From positions 1-31,907 of the forward strand of contig CALBOJ010000035.1 of NCBI GenBank assembly GCA_937896835.1: a stretch of 31,907 bases of DNA, given 5' to 3'. Below, one piece after another: positions 16,026 to 23,844 of this stretch. This stretch comes from an uncultured Collinsella sp. GTDB lineage: Bacteria; Actinomycetota; Coriobacteriia; Coriobacteriales; Coriobacteriaceae. Each line of letters starts with the position of its first letter. The first letter of the stretch is position 1. Made by a program: the position numbers and the translations under genes. The notes below the pieces were generated by a model that made no database searches, was not told the DNA's origin, and saw nothing but the letters and a program-made list of their open reading frames with translations.

Positions 16026-17126
16026 ATGGCTGCAATTTTCAATAGCCCCAGCAAGTACATCCAGGGCCCGGACGAGCTGGCCAAGCTCGGTTCCTATGTC
16101 GAGCCGCTCGGTGCTAAGGCCCTCGTCATCGTGACGCCTTCGGGCAAGAAGCGTGTCGGTGCCAAGATCGAGGGCGGTTTTGCCGAGGCTAAGGCCGAGC
16201 TGCTGTTTGAGGACTTTAACGGCGAGTGCTCCAAGGGCGAGGTCGATCGCCTGGTTGCGCTCGCTCGCGACAACGGTTGCGACATCATCGTCGGCGTCGG
16301 TGGCGGCAAGATCCTCGACACCGCGAAGGCCGTCGCCTATTACCTGGAGTCTCCGGTTATCATTTGCCCCACCATTGCTTCGACCGATGCACCGTGCTCG
16401 GCACTTTCGGTGCTCTACACCGATGACGGCCAGTTCGATAAATATCTCTTCCTTAAGGCAAACCCCAACATTGTCCTGATGGATACGACGGTTATCGCGG
16501 CGAGCCCGGTGCGCCTGACGGTTTCCGGTATGGGCGATGCGCTCGCAACCTATTTCGAGGCACAGGCGACGCATGATGCCGACGGCGGCACCTGCGCCGG
16601 CGGCAAGGGCGGTATGGCTGGCCTGGCGCTCGCCAAGCTCTGCTATGAGACGCTCATGGCCGATGGCGTCAAGGCCAAGGTCGCGCTGGAGAAGGGTGCG
16701 CTCACGCCTGCCGTCGAGCACATCATCGAGGCCAATACGCTGCTTTCGGGCATTGGCTTTGAGAGCTCGGGCCTTGCTGCTGCTCATGCCATCCACAATG
16801 GCCTGACGATGCTGCCCGAGTGCCACGGCATGTATCACGGCGAGAAGGTCGCCTTTGGTACCATCGTCCAGCTGGTACTCGAGGATGCTCCGACTGAGAA
16901 GCTTGAGGAAGTCTTGGGCTTCTGCATTGAGTTGGGCCTGCCGGTCACGATGAAGGAACTTGGCGTTGCCGAGCTTACACGCGAGCAGGCCATGATTGTT
17001 GCCGAGGCCGCCTGCGCGCCCGATGACACCATGTGCAACATGCCGTTTGAGGTGACGCCTGAGATGGTCGCCAACGCCATCCTGGGTGCCGACGCGCTGG
17101 GTCATTATTACCTCATGGATGAGTAA
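16026..17126 (+). CDS. gldA: Glycerol dehydrogenase
   Basis: This NAD-dependent zinc enzyme of 366 residues oxidises glycerol to dihydroxyacetone (or the reverse, or acts on related diols). The nucleotide-binding GVGGGKILDTAK (90-101) and CPTIASTDAPCSA are typical of GldA. The zinc ligands are all present: Asp171 (MGDALATYFEA), His254 (AHAIHNG) and His271 (HGMYHGEKVAFG). The ribosome-binding site is weak (GGGATAG). It lies 22 bp after the terminator of the preceding gene and has its own terminator. A paralogue follows immediately. Confidence 0.9.
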   Translation: MAAIFNSPSKYIQGPDELAKLGSYVEPLGAKALVIVTPSGKKRVGAKIEGGFAEAKAELLFEDFNGECSKGEVDRLVALARDNGCDIIVGVGGGKILDTAKAVAYYLESPVIICPTIASTDAPCSALSVLYTDDGQFDKYLFLKANPNIVLMDTTVIAASPVRLTVSGMGDALATYFEAQATHDADGGTCAGGKGGMAGLALAKLCYETLMADGVKAKVALEKGALTPAVEHIIEANTLLSGIGFESSGLAAAHAIHNGLTMLPECHGMYHGEKVAFGTIVQLVLEDAPTEKLEEVLGFCIELGLPVTMKELGVAELTREQAMIVAEAACAPDDTMCNMPFEVTPEMVANAILGADALGHYYLMDE

Positions 17127-17139
17127 ATCAAGCTAAGGA

Positions 17140-17174
17140 AGGGGCAAAGCCGGCAGATGGCTTTGCCCCTTTTT
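17140..17174 (+). terminator. Terminator of the first gldA
   Basis: AGGGGCAAAGCC (17140-17151) pairs with GGCTTTGCCCCT (17159-17170) over a 7-base loop, followed by TTTT. It begins 13 bases after the gldA stop. Confidence 0.93.
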
Positions 17175-17179
17175 GCTAT

Positions 17180-17239
17180 GGTGCAAAGTGGCCTGTCTCC
17201 AATGCACAAGTTGGTGCAGGGGGCAAGTTACTTTGCACC
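17180..17239. repeat. Inverted repeat element between the gldA paralogues
   Basis: GGTGCAAAGT (17180-17189) and ACTTTGCACC (17230-17239) are perfect 10-bp arms. The interior contains GGCCTGTCTCC and a small TGCAC/GTGCA hairpin. It resembles the hairpin at 9837-9869 in having a CCTGTCyCC core just inside one arm. Confidence 0.5.
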
Positions 17240-17270
17240 AATCGTTATTTGATGAAGGGCGGATTCTCGT

Positions 17271-18338
17271 ATGGCGCTTCCCATGGTTTATGGCGGTCCC
17301 GGCCGGTATGTTCAGGGGCCGGGCGAACTTTCGCGTCAGGGCAGGTATTTGTCATGGTTGGGCTGCGCTGCTTATGTCTTGTTTGACCAGGGCACCGAGG
17401 ATCGGCTGTGCAAGCAGATCGTCGATGGATTTCTGGACGAAGATCCAAGTGAGCCGTTCTTTAAGATTTATGACGGTCCGTGTACGGAAGACGCCGTTGT
17501 CGAAATGGCTAAGGAAGCCCGGGCCGAGTATTGCGACGTGGTGGTGGGCATTGGCGGCGGCAAGATACTCGATATTGCCAAGGCCGTTGCGTTTTATGCC
17601 GAGGTGCCGTTGTGCGTATGCCCCACGGCGGCTTCGATGGACGGTCCGTGCAGCGCGATTTCGGTGCTGTATCACGAGGATGGGTCGTTCGACCGCTACC
17701 TGATGCTCGAGAAGAATCCAGACCTGGTCGTGGTCGATACCAACGTGGTCGCGGCAGCCCCGCTGCGCATGACAGTCGCTGGTATGGGCGACGCGCTGGC
17801 AACGTACTTCGAGGCGCGTTCGTGCGCCGCGGCGCACGGCTCCAACGAGCACGGTGGCACGCCGGGACACTTGGCTCTGGTCGCGGCACGTGCCTGCTAC
17901 GACGCGCTCATGGAGTGCGGCGTCGCTGCCAAGCGCGATCTCAAAAAGGGCCGTATATCGCCAGCGGTTGAGCGCCTGATCGAGTGCAATATTCTGCTTT
18001 CGGGCGTCGGCTTTGAGAGCGGTGGCTTGGCGTTGGCGCATGCGATCGCCAACGGCCTGACGATTTTGCCCGAGTGCAAGGCCATGCACGGCGAGGCCGT
18101 AGGGTTTGGTCTGGTGGTGCAGCTGCGCCTGGAGCGTGCACCCGAGCTTGATCGGGTGCTCGAGTTTTGCCAACGCGTCGGTCTGCCGACGACGCTCGAG
18201 GAGCTGGGCCTTGGCGAGATTTCCGATGCCGATCTGCAGAGTGTTGCAAATGCGGTCTTTAGAAACGAGCGTAACATGGCCAACGAGCAGACCAAGGTGA
18301 CCAAACAGAAGCTCGTGCAGCTCATGTGCGAGGCATAG
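17271..18338 (+). CDS. Second glycerol dehydrogenase-like protein
   Basis: The 355-residue protein is a clear paralogue of the gene before it. Nucleotide motif GIGGGKILDIAK (93-104) and CPTAASMDGPCSA match, and the zinc ligands are kept: Asp174 (MGDALATYFEA), His257 (AHAIANG) and His273 (AMHGEAVGFG). Differences are a divergent N-terminal domain and a C-terminal tail ending in a Lys/Gln-rich stretch (NEQTKVTKQKLVQLM). Codon use is less optimised than in the first copy. The substrate may differ (other diol or hydroxyketone). GAAGGGCGG precedes the ATG by about 8 bases. Confidence 0.85.
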   Translation: MALPMVYGGPGRYVQGPGELSRQGRYLSWLGCAAYVLFDQGTEDRLCKQIVDGFLDEDPSEPFFKIYDGPCTEDAVVEMAKEARAEYCDVVVGIGGGKILDIAKAVAFYAEVPLCVCPTAASMDGPCSAISVLYHEDGSFDRYLMLEKNPDLVVVDTNVVAAAPLRMTVAGMGDALATYFEARSCAAAHGSNEHGGTPGHLALVAARACYDALMECGVAAKRDLKKGRISPAVERLIECNILLSGVGFESGGLALAHAIANGLTILPECKAMHGEAVGFGLVVQLRLERAPELDRVLEFCQRVGLPTTLEELGLGEISDADLQSVANAVFRNERNMANEQTKVTKQKLVQLMCEA

Positions 18339-18488
18339 CTTGGCGCTTGATTGACCTTGTGCAATCGAGGCGGCGATAGGCATAGGCTATTTGCCGCAAA
18401 GATGCGCCGCGTGTAATTTGCCCGAGGCGTGGGCCGATAGCGTATCATTATCTCTTGCTTGTTTGCACTGCTCAGGGAGGGGCCGCGC

Positions 18489-19742
18489 ATGGCGCAGGAA
18501 CACGATCTGTTTGATGACATTATCGAGATCAGCAAGGGTTTCGACTTTCTTAAAAACCCGCTTGGCGGTGTGACCGATGCACTCGATCCGTCGGCACCGC
18601 AGTGGAATCCTGCCGACTACAAGGAGCGTCCGCGCGGCAACACCATTCCGTGCCTGACCTGCAAAAACGAAAAGAGCGGTTGCACCGCGTGCATGGACGT
18701 GTGCCCGGTCAACGCTATCGAGGTCGAGGAAGACGCCATCGAGATCCTCGACTCCTGCCGCAAGTGCGGCCTGTGCGCCGCTGCCTGTCCGACCGAGGCG
18801 ATCATCTCGCCGCGCCTGGCGCCTAAAAACCTATATGACGATATCGTCTCTGCTGCTACGAGCCACGAGACCGCCTACGTCACCTGCACGCGCGCCCTCA
18901 AGCGCATGCCGCGCGAAAACGAGGTCGTCGTTGCCTGTGTGGGCGATATTACGGCCGAGACCTGGTTCTCGGTGCTGGCCGACTATCCCAACGTGAGCGT
19001 CTACCTGCCACTGGGCGTGTGCGATAAGTGTCGCAACACCGGCGGTGAGGACATTCTGGGCGAGGCGATTGCGAAGGCCGAGGAGTGGTCTGGCACGGGT
19101 TTGGGCCTGGAGGTCGACCCCAAGAGCCTCAAGTGCCATAAGCTTCGCGAGTACGAACGCAAGGAGTACATGGAAAAGATCGCCCGCACGACGGGCCTGA
19201 CAGTGACCAAGCTCAACCCGGCGACGGCGGCGCTGGCCTCGGTGACGCAGAAGCTCAAAGCCCATCGTCATCAGATTACCCAGCTGGAGCGCACGCTCAA
19301 CACCATGTGCGGCACCACGACGACCAAGCGTCGCCGTTCGCTCACGCACGGGCGGCAGCTGGTGCTCTCGACACTGCAGAACCATCCCGAGCTTGCCCAG
19401 AACATGCAGGTGAGCACGCCGGAGTGCGATTTTGACAAGTGCACGTCGTGTGGCGAGTGCGTTAACGCGTGCCCCACGTCCGCCTGCGATTTGGTGGGAA
19501 GCGGCCGCTTTGCGTTGGAGTCCACGTATTGTTTAGGCTGTGGCGCCTGTGTCAAGGTTTGTCCCGAGCATGCGCTCAAGCTGGTCGAGCACGACGCCTC
19601 CAATCTGGTTGTCGTCGATCCCGAGGCCGAGGAAAAGGCTGCCCAGAAGGCCAAGGCCCACGAAGAGGCGATGAAGGTCAAGGCCGAGGCAAAGGCCAAG
19701 CTCGACAAGATGCTCGACCAGGTGGAGAAGCTCGCGGACTAG
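18489..19742 (+). CDS. Multi-cluster ferredoxin-like Fe-S protein
   Basis: The 417-residue protein has two ferredoxin modules separated by a long middle domain. The N-terminal pair uses Cys55/58/65/68/72 and Cys90/93/96/100. The C-terminal pair lies in CDFDKCTSCGECVNACP and YCLGCGACVKVCP. The middle carries more conserved-looking cysteines (VTCTRALKR, VVACVGD, GVCDKCRNTGG), recalling electron-transfer adaptor domains of hydrogenase-type complexes. A Lys/Ala/Glu-rich coiled-coil tail ends the protein. There is no twin-arginine or Sec signal, so it is cytoplasmic. The ATG at 18489 is chosen because GGGAGG precedes it. Its redox partner is unknown; neighbours are dehydrogenases. Confidence 0.8.
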   Translation: MAQEHDLFDDIIEISKGFDFLKNPLGGVTDALDPSAPQWNPADYKERPRGNTIPCLTCKNEKSGCTACMDVCPVNAIEVEEDAIEILDSCRKCGLCAAACPTEAIISPRLAPKNLYDDIVSAATSHETAYVTCTRALKRMPRENEVVVACVGDITAETWFSVLADYPNVSVYLPLGVCDKCRNTGGEDILGEAIAKAEEWSGTGLGLEVDPKSLKCHKLREYERKEYMEKIARTTGLTVTKLNPATAALASVTQKLKAHRHQITQLERTLNTMCGTTTTKRRRSLTHGRQLVLSTLQNHPELAQNMQVSTPECDFDKCTSCGECVNACPTSACDLVGSGRFALESTYCLGCGACVKVCPEHALKLVEHDASNLVVVDPEAEEKAAQKAKAHEEAMKVKAEAKAKLDKMLDQVEKLAD

Positions 19743-19760
19743 CTAAAAGAGCGTAAATGA

Positions 19761-19793
19761 TGGCCGGTGGGACAGGTACTGCCCCGCCGGCCA
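19761..19793. repeat. Hairpin element with CCTGTCCC core (minus orientation)
   Basis: TGGCCGGTGGG (19761-19771) pairs with CCCGCCGGCCA (19783-19793) with one wobble. Read on the minus strand the interior contains GTACCTGTCCC, like the loop of the hairpin at 9837-9869. It lies 18 bases after the Fe-S protein stop and has A residues, not T, on its plus-strand 3' side. Confidence 0.5.
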
Positions 19794-19864
19794 AAAAAGT
19801 TGCGGTGGAATAGTTCCTGTTTTGCCCTTAAGCTGGCCATTCTAGGAACTATTCCACCGCAACT
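19793..19864 (-). terminator. 21-bp-stem terminator of the gntR transcript
   Basis: The arms 19798-19818 and 19844-19864 are perfectly complementary over 21 bp (for example GTTGCGGTGGAATAGTTCCT in the left arm), with a 25-base loop. Read leftward it starts 9 bases after the gntR stop and is followed by six T (plus-strand A at 19793-19798). The stem is unusually long for a terminator and may be a repeat element recruited to that role. Confidence 0.8.
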
Positions 19865-19873
19865 AATAAATGG

Positions 19874-20629
19874 TTAGTTCATGCTGCTTTGGCGGCCGGT
19901 TCGACCGGTACCGTTGCGCGTCACGGTTTCATGGAGCAAAAAGAACCCGGGAACCTGTTTGGTCTCGGTGTATTCCATAAGGATACCGTCGGCGTTGTAG
20001 GTCTGTCCGCGTATAACGGCGAGTGCGTTAAAGTCGTCGAGATCGAGCACGCGCGTATCCTCGGGCGTGGGATGCTCGATCGTTACATCGCGTTTGCCCG
20101 TGGCAATCTTAATGCCAAGGTCTTCTTCGAGGTAACGATAGATCGAGTCGTTGACAATCTCGGGTGTCAGCCCCGGTACCTGTGAGCTTAGGTAATAGGA
20201 GTCGTCGGAGCACACGGCTTGTCCGTCTGCATAACGGATGCGTTTGGCGCGTGTGAGCTCACAGCCTTCGGGAAACCCGGTAATCTTGGAGAGCGCCTTG
20301 CTGCAGATGAGGAGCTCAAAGACGGTGGTGACAGTCTTGAGCTCAAAGCCTCGGTTGACCGCGATTTCCTTAAAGGTCTCGAGTCCGCCGCCACCACGAC
20401 TCTTCTCGTCACTGATGTTGCGAATGACGCGCATGCCTTTGCCTTGCTGGGGGAGCACGTAACCATCTGCCGCAAGCATCGAGATGGCGCGACGGACCGT
20501 CATGCGCGAACAGTCAAACAGCTGCGTGAGCTCAGTCTCCGAAGGCAGATAGCTCTGATAGGCGTATGTGCCGTCGTCAATCGACTGCTTCACGTTGTCA
20601 TAAATAGTTTGGAAGATGGCTCGCGCCAT
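19874..20629 (-). CDS. GntR-family (HutC/UTRA) transcriptional regulator
   Basis: The 251-residue protein has an N-terminal winged helix-turn-helix of GntR type (YLPSETELTQLFDCSRMTVRRAISMLAADGYV, about 27-58), followed by a UTRA effector-binding domain (about 85-235). TreR-like members of this subfamily respond to sugar phosphates. It lies downstream of the zinc dehydrogenase on the same strand, 65 bp apart. It is therefore the likely ligand of the ACTTGTCTAGATA operators in the divergent region 21777-21933, controlling itself, the dehydrogenase, the PTS and the glucosidase. AGGAG precedes the start by six bases. Effector identity (maltose 6-phosphate or similar) is inference. Confidence 0.88.
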   Translation of the reverse strand: MARAIFQTIYDNVKQSIDDGTYAYQSYLPSETELTQLFDCSRMTVRRAISMLAADGYVLPQQGKGMRVIRNISDEKSRGGGGLETFKEIAVNRGFELKTVTTVFELLICSKALSKITGFPEGCELTRAKRIRYADGQAVCSDDSYYLSSQVPGLTPEIVNDSIYRYLEEDLGIKIATGKRDVTIEHPTPEDTRVLDLDDFNALAVIRGQTYNADGILMEYTETKQVPGFFLLHETVTRNGTGRTGRQSSMN

Positions 20630-20694
20630 GACGGTCTCCTAGAGCTGGGTGCGTGAACGACGGATGAGGGCCGTCCGCGCAGGTGTCAATCGAT

Positions 20695-21720
20695 TTACTT
20701 GCTGGGGTCGATTATATATTTGCCCATGGCACGCAGGGCCGGGTCTGACAGGATGGCGCCGAGTTCGTCGAGGGAAGCCACCTTGGCGACCATCGAGGAT
20801 ACGTCGAGCCTGCCAGAGTCGATGAGCTCGAGCGCGCGACGCTGCGTATAAGGGTTGATGTAGGACGAGGTAAGCACAAGCTCCTTCTGGAAGACCTCGA
20901 AGGGCTTGACGGTGATTGTCTCATCGGGCTTGGTGAGGCCGAACATCATGACCGTAGCCTTGTGGCCGGCGATCTGGATGGCTTGCTCGATGGTGACGGG
21001 CTTGCCAACACACTCGATAACGACATCGACGTTGCCGACGCCCTCCTGCTTCAGGCGGGCCGGGACGTCCTCGTGGATGGAATCAATTGCCAGGTCGGCG
21101 CCGAGTTTGAGCGCAACCTCGCGCTTGCCCTCGACGGGCTCGAGCAAGACGACCTTGGTGGCGCCGGCGTTTTTGGCAAGCTGCATCATGAGCAGACCGA
21201 TCATGCCACCGCCGATAACGACAACTGTGCTGCCGGGCTTGATGTTGCACATATCAATGCCGTGCAGGCAGCAGGAGACGGGCTCGGTCATAGCACCCTG
21301 CTCAAAGCTGGTGTGATCGCCCAACTTGTAGACTTGCTGCATATCGACGGAGCAGTACTCGGCAAAGCCGCCGTTAACGGTGGTGCCGTAACCGGTCATA
21401 TGCTCGCAGTAGTGGTTGATTCCGTCGCGGCAGGGTTCGCAGCAGCCGCAGGGATGGTTTGGGTCGATGCACACGCGATCGCCCGGTTTAAAGCCAGCGA
21501 CGTCGCTGCCCACGGCCTCGACAACGCCCGCAAACTCATGACCAAGGATCGTGGGCGGGGTAACGTCGGCTGCACCCTTGTCGCCTTCATAGATATGAAC
21601 GTCGGTACCGCAGACGCCGCAAGCTTTGACGTTGATCAGAACGTCGCGCCTGCCCACGGCCGGCTTTGCCGATTCCTCGACTCTGAGGTCGTGCTTTCCA
21701 TAGAAGACCGCACTTTTCAT
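20695..21720 (-). CDS. Zinc-dependent medium-chain alcohol/polyol dehydrogenase
   Basis: The 341-residue protein is a medium-chain dehydrogenase/reductase similar to sorbitol and threonine dehydrogenases. Catalytic zinc ligands appear in ACGVCGTDVH and GHEFAG, and the structural zinc lobe is CGCCEPCRDGINHYC. The Rossmann motif VIGGGMIGLLMMQLAK is followed by an acidic residue in LLEPVEGKRE, which favours NAD over NADP. The start follows AAGGAG. It is the first gene of the leftward operon with gntR and is divergent from the alpha-glucoside PTS, so its substrate is probably a sugar or polyol from the same pathway; the exact substrate is unknown. Confidence 0.88.
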   Translation of the reverse strand: MKSAVFYGKHDLRVEESAKPAVGRRDVLINVKACGVCGTDVHIYEGDKGAADVTPPTILGHEFAGVVEAVGSDVAGFKPGDRVCIDPNHPCGCCEPCRDGINHYCEHMTGYGTTVNGGFAEYCSVDMQQVYKLGDHTSFEQGAMTEPVSCCLHGIDMCNIKPGSTVVVIGGGMIGLLMMQLAKNAGATKVVLLEPVEGKREVALKLGADLAIDSIHEDVPARLKQEGVGNVDVVIECVGKPVTIEQAIQIAGHKATVMMFGLTKPDETITVKPFEVFQKELVLTSSYINPYTQRRALELIDSGRLDVSSMVAKVASLDELGAILSDPALRAMGKYIIDPSK

Positions 21721-21756
21721 GGTGACTCCTTAACGTGGCGGTGAATGTTGTATCGA

Positions 21757-21785
21757 AGTATAGGTATGTAAACATCCTTATACAA
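21757..21785 (-). promoter_or_regulatory. Promoter of the zinc dehydrogenase-gntR operon
   Basis: Read leftward, TTGTAT (21780-21785) and TATACT (21757-21762) are spaced by exactly 17 bp. The -35 box overlaps a CTTGTATAAG operator-like palindrome (21777-21786). Confidence 0.65.
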
Positions 21786-21803
21786 GCATATCTAGACAAG
21801 TTG
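21777..21803. promoter_or_regulatory. GntR-type operators on the dehydrogenase side
   Basis: One site (21788-21803) contains, on the minus strand, CAACTTGTCTAGATAT and shares ACTTGTCTAGATA with the site on the PTS side. A second, shorter palindrome-like site CTTATACAAG (21777-21786) sits on the -35 box. Both have the CTTGT...ACAAG-like symmetry of TreR-type GntR operators. Confidence 0.65.
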
Positions 21804-21912
21804 ATAAATTTTTTGGTTTTAAAGAATTACGACAAACAGGCAATAACAGGTAAATTATTTGAAATAAACCGTTCACCGTCAATTATCGACCGCTGACCGA
21901 ACATAGAAACCG

Positions 21913-21941
21913 TATTAACTTGTCTAGATAAGTGATATGAT
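21913..21941 (+). promoter_or_regulatory. Promoter of the PTS-glucosidase transcript
   Basis: TATGAT (21936-21941) is a good -10 box. The -35 position (21913-21918, TATTAA) is poor. The operator at 21918-21933 fills the space between them, so repressor binding would block the promoter. Confidence 0.5.
21918..21933. promoter_or_regulatory. GntR-type operator on the PTS side
   Basis: ACTTGTCTAGATAAGT is a 16-bp near-perfect palindrome around CTAG, with one mismatched pair. It shares 13 bases with the inverted copy at 21788-21803, 130 bp away. Confidence 0.7.
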
Positions 21942-22078
21942 AAAAAAAGAAGCGCAAGAAGTCGGGGACACGGGCCCACCCGTCCTATTGCACGAGGTAC
22001 ACGCAAACGGCGCGTCTGCGGTCTCGAGTGAAGCCAAAACCGCAGCCGCTCCGAATGAAGAGAGGGGGATTCCCCGTC

Positions 22079-23689
22079 ATGATGCAAAAGATACAACGTT
22101 TCGGCGGTGCAATGTACACGCCTGCAATTCTTTTCGCATTTTCCGGAATCGTCGTCGGCCTGGGTACGTTGTTTACCACCGAGGCGATCTTTGGCGAGAT
22201 GGCCACTGCGGGCCATCTTTGGTTTGATTGCTGGAATGTGCTGCTCCAGGGTGGTTGGACGCTCTTTAACCAGATGCCGTTGCTGTTTTGCGTAGCGTTG
22301 CCAATCTCGCTCGCGAACAAGCAGAACGCTCGCTGCTGCATGGAGGCTTTGGCCATCTACCTTACCTTCAACTACTTTGTAAGCACAATCTTGGGGCAGT
22401 GGGGCCCTGTCTTTGGTGTCGACTATTCTGTCGAGGCGGGCAGCGGTACTGGTCTTGCCACTATCGCAAGCATCAAAACGCTTGACATGGGCATCATGGG
22501 CGCGCTCATTATCTCTGGTATCGCCACGATGCTGCATAACAAGTTCTTCGACACCGAACTTCCTGAGTGGCTGGGCGTGTTCTCGGGTTCCGTGTTCATC
22601 TATATGATCGGTTTCTTCGTTATGGTTCCGGTCGCTCTTATCGCCTGCCTGGTGTGGCCGCATGTTCAGGCTGCTATCGCCGCCTTCCAGGGATTCATCC
22701 TTTCCGCCGGTACGTTTGGCGTGGGTGTCTTTGCTTTCTTCGAGCGCGTGCTGATCCCTACAGGCCTGCACCACTTTATCTATACGCCGTTCTATTACGA
22801 CAACGCGGCGGTCAACGGCGGCATCTTTGCTGCTTGGGCCAACATCCTGCCCCAACTGGCTGCCGATCCGAGCATTGCTCTTAAGGATGCCGCACCCTGG
22901 GCTGCCTATACCTGCCCTGGTTGGACTAAGGTCTTCGGCTCGCTTGGCGTCGCCATTGCGTTTTATATGACCGCCAAACCCGAGCGCAAGCAGCGCGTCA
23001 AGGCTCTGCTGATCCCGGTCACCCTTACCGCTATGCTTTGCGGTATCACCGAGCCGCTTGACTTCACCTTCCTGTTCATCGCGCCCGGCCTGTTCGTCGT
23101 CCACTGCGTGCTCGGAGCGCTTGGCTGCATGGCTCAAAACCTCCTTGGCGTCGTGGGCATCTTCGACGGCGGCATCATCTCGATGCTCTCGTGGGACTGG
23201 TTGCCCCTTTGGGCCGCACACGGTCTGCAGTACGCCATCTCCATCCTTGTCGGTCTGTGCTTTACCGCCCTTTGGGTCGTGGTCTTCCGTTTCCTGATCG
23301 TCAAGTTCGACTTTAAGACCCCCGGTCGCGAGGATGACGATGTTGAGGTCGAGCTCAAGTCCAAGGCCGACTACAAGCAAAAGCAGGGCGGTGCTGCTGC
23401 TGGCAAATCGGCCGCCCAGAGTAAAGATGATGAGCGCTTGGTGCTTGCCGAGAACATCCTCGATCTGCTCGGTGGCACGGATAACATCATCGATGTAACG
23501 AACTGCGCTACCCGTCTGCGCGTTAACGTCAAGGACAAGAGCGTCGTTGCACCCGAGGCTTCCTTCAAGGCGATCGGTACGCATGGCTTGGTGGTCCAAG
23601 GTCAGTCAATCCAGGTCATCGTCGGCCTTAGCGTCCCGCAGGTTCGTGAGAAGTTCGAGAGTCTTCTGAAGTTCGAGAGTCTTCTGTAA
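22079..23689 (+). CDS. PTS alpha-glucoside (maltose-type) EIICB
   Basis: The 536-residue membrane permease takes up and phosphorylates an alpha-glucoside such as maltose. The multi-span EIIC domain starts MMQKIQRFGGAMYTPAILF, the family N-terminus of GlvC/MalP, and includes GITEPLDFTFLFIAP. A charged linker (about 420-455) leads to the EIIB domain with phospho-cysteine Cys476 in TNCATRLRV. There is no EIIA domain, so an EIIA encoded elsewhere must supply phosphate. The open frame runs upstream to a GTG at 22028, but the ATG at 22079 follows GAGAGGGGG and matches the family; 22082 is also possible. GGGG of the ribosome-binding site can pair with CCCC just before the ATG. The C-terminus carries a duplicated KFESLL. 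Confidence 0.92.
   Translation: MMQKIQRFGGAMYTPAILFAFSGIVVGLGTLFTTEAIFGEMATAGHLWFDCWNVLLQGGWTLFNQMPLLFCVALPISLANKQNARCCMEALAIYLTFNYFVSTILGQWGPVFGVDYSVEAGSGTGLATIASIKTLDMGIMGALIISGIATMLHNKFFDTELPEWLGVFSGSVFIYMIGFFVMVPVALIACLVWPHVQAAIAAFQGFILSAGTFGVGVFAFFERVLIPTGLHHFIYTPFYYDNAAVNGGIFAAWANILPQLAADPSIALKDAAPWAAYTCPGWTKVFGSLGVAIAFYMTAKPERKQRVKALLIPVTLTAMLCGITEPLDFTFLFIAPGLFVVHCVLGALGCMAQNLLGVVGIFDGGIISMLSWDWLPLWAAHGLQYAISILVGLCFTALWVVVFRFLIVKFDFKTPGREDDDVEVELKSKADYKQKQGGAAAGKSAAQSKDDERLVLAENILDLLGGTDNIIDVTNCATRLRVNVKDKSVVAPEASFKAIGTHGLVVQGQSIQVIVGLSVPQVREKFESLLKFESLL
23651..23686 (+). repeat. 18-bp in-frame tandem duplication at the EIICB C-terminus
   Basis: AAGTTCGAGAGTCTTCTG occurs twice in direct succession immediately before the stop codon, adding KFESLL to the protein. 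The exact identity of the two copies suggests a recent event. Confidence 0.95.
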
Positions 23690-23707
23690 ACCATCGTCCA
23701 TCGAAAC

Positions 23708-23747
23708 AATCGGCCTTGCAGAGCCGGTATGCACCGCAAGGCCGATT
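23708..23747. repeat. Intercistronic hairpin between EIICB and glucosidase genes
   Basis: AATCGGCCTTGC (23708-23719) and GCAAGGCCGATT (23736-23747) are perfect 12-bp arms with a 16-base loop. No T-tract follows, so it is more likely an mRNA-stabilising or attenuating element between two cotranscribed genes than a terminator. Confidence 0.6.
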
Positions 23748-23844
23748 CTAGAGATAAAAAACTCCACTTCTAGGTAACAATTCCAAACCGTGCAGGCCGC
23801 GTACGGGGATGGATTGAGCAAGCGGCCAGAATGAGGAGGACATC

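Noticed and set aside
21937..22227. Open frame in the leader of the PTS gene
   Set aside because: It overlaps the start of EIICB in another frame, has no ribosome-binding site and looks like translated leader.
21827..23599. 590-codon open frame opposite the PTS gene
   Set aside because: Antisense to a certain EIICB gene; composition rich in Asp/His/Arg with no recognisable domain.
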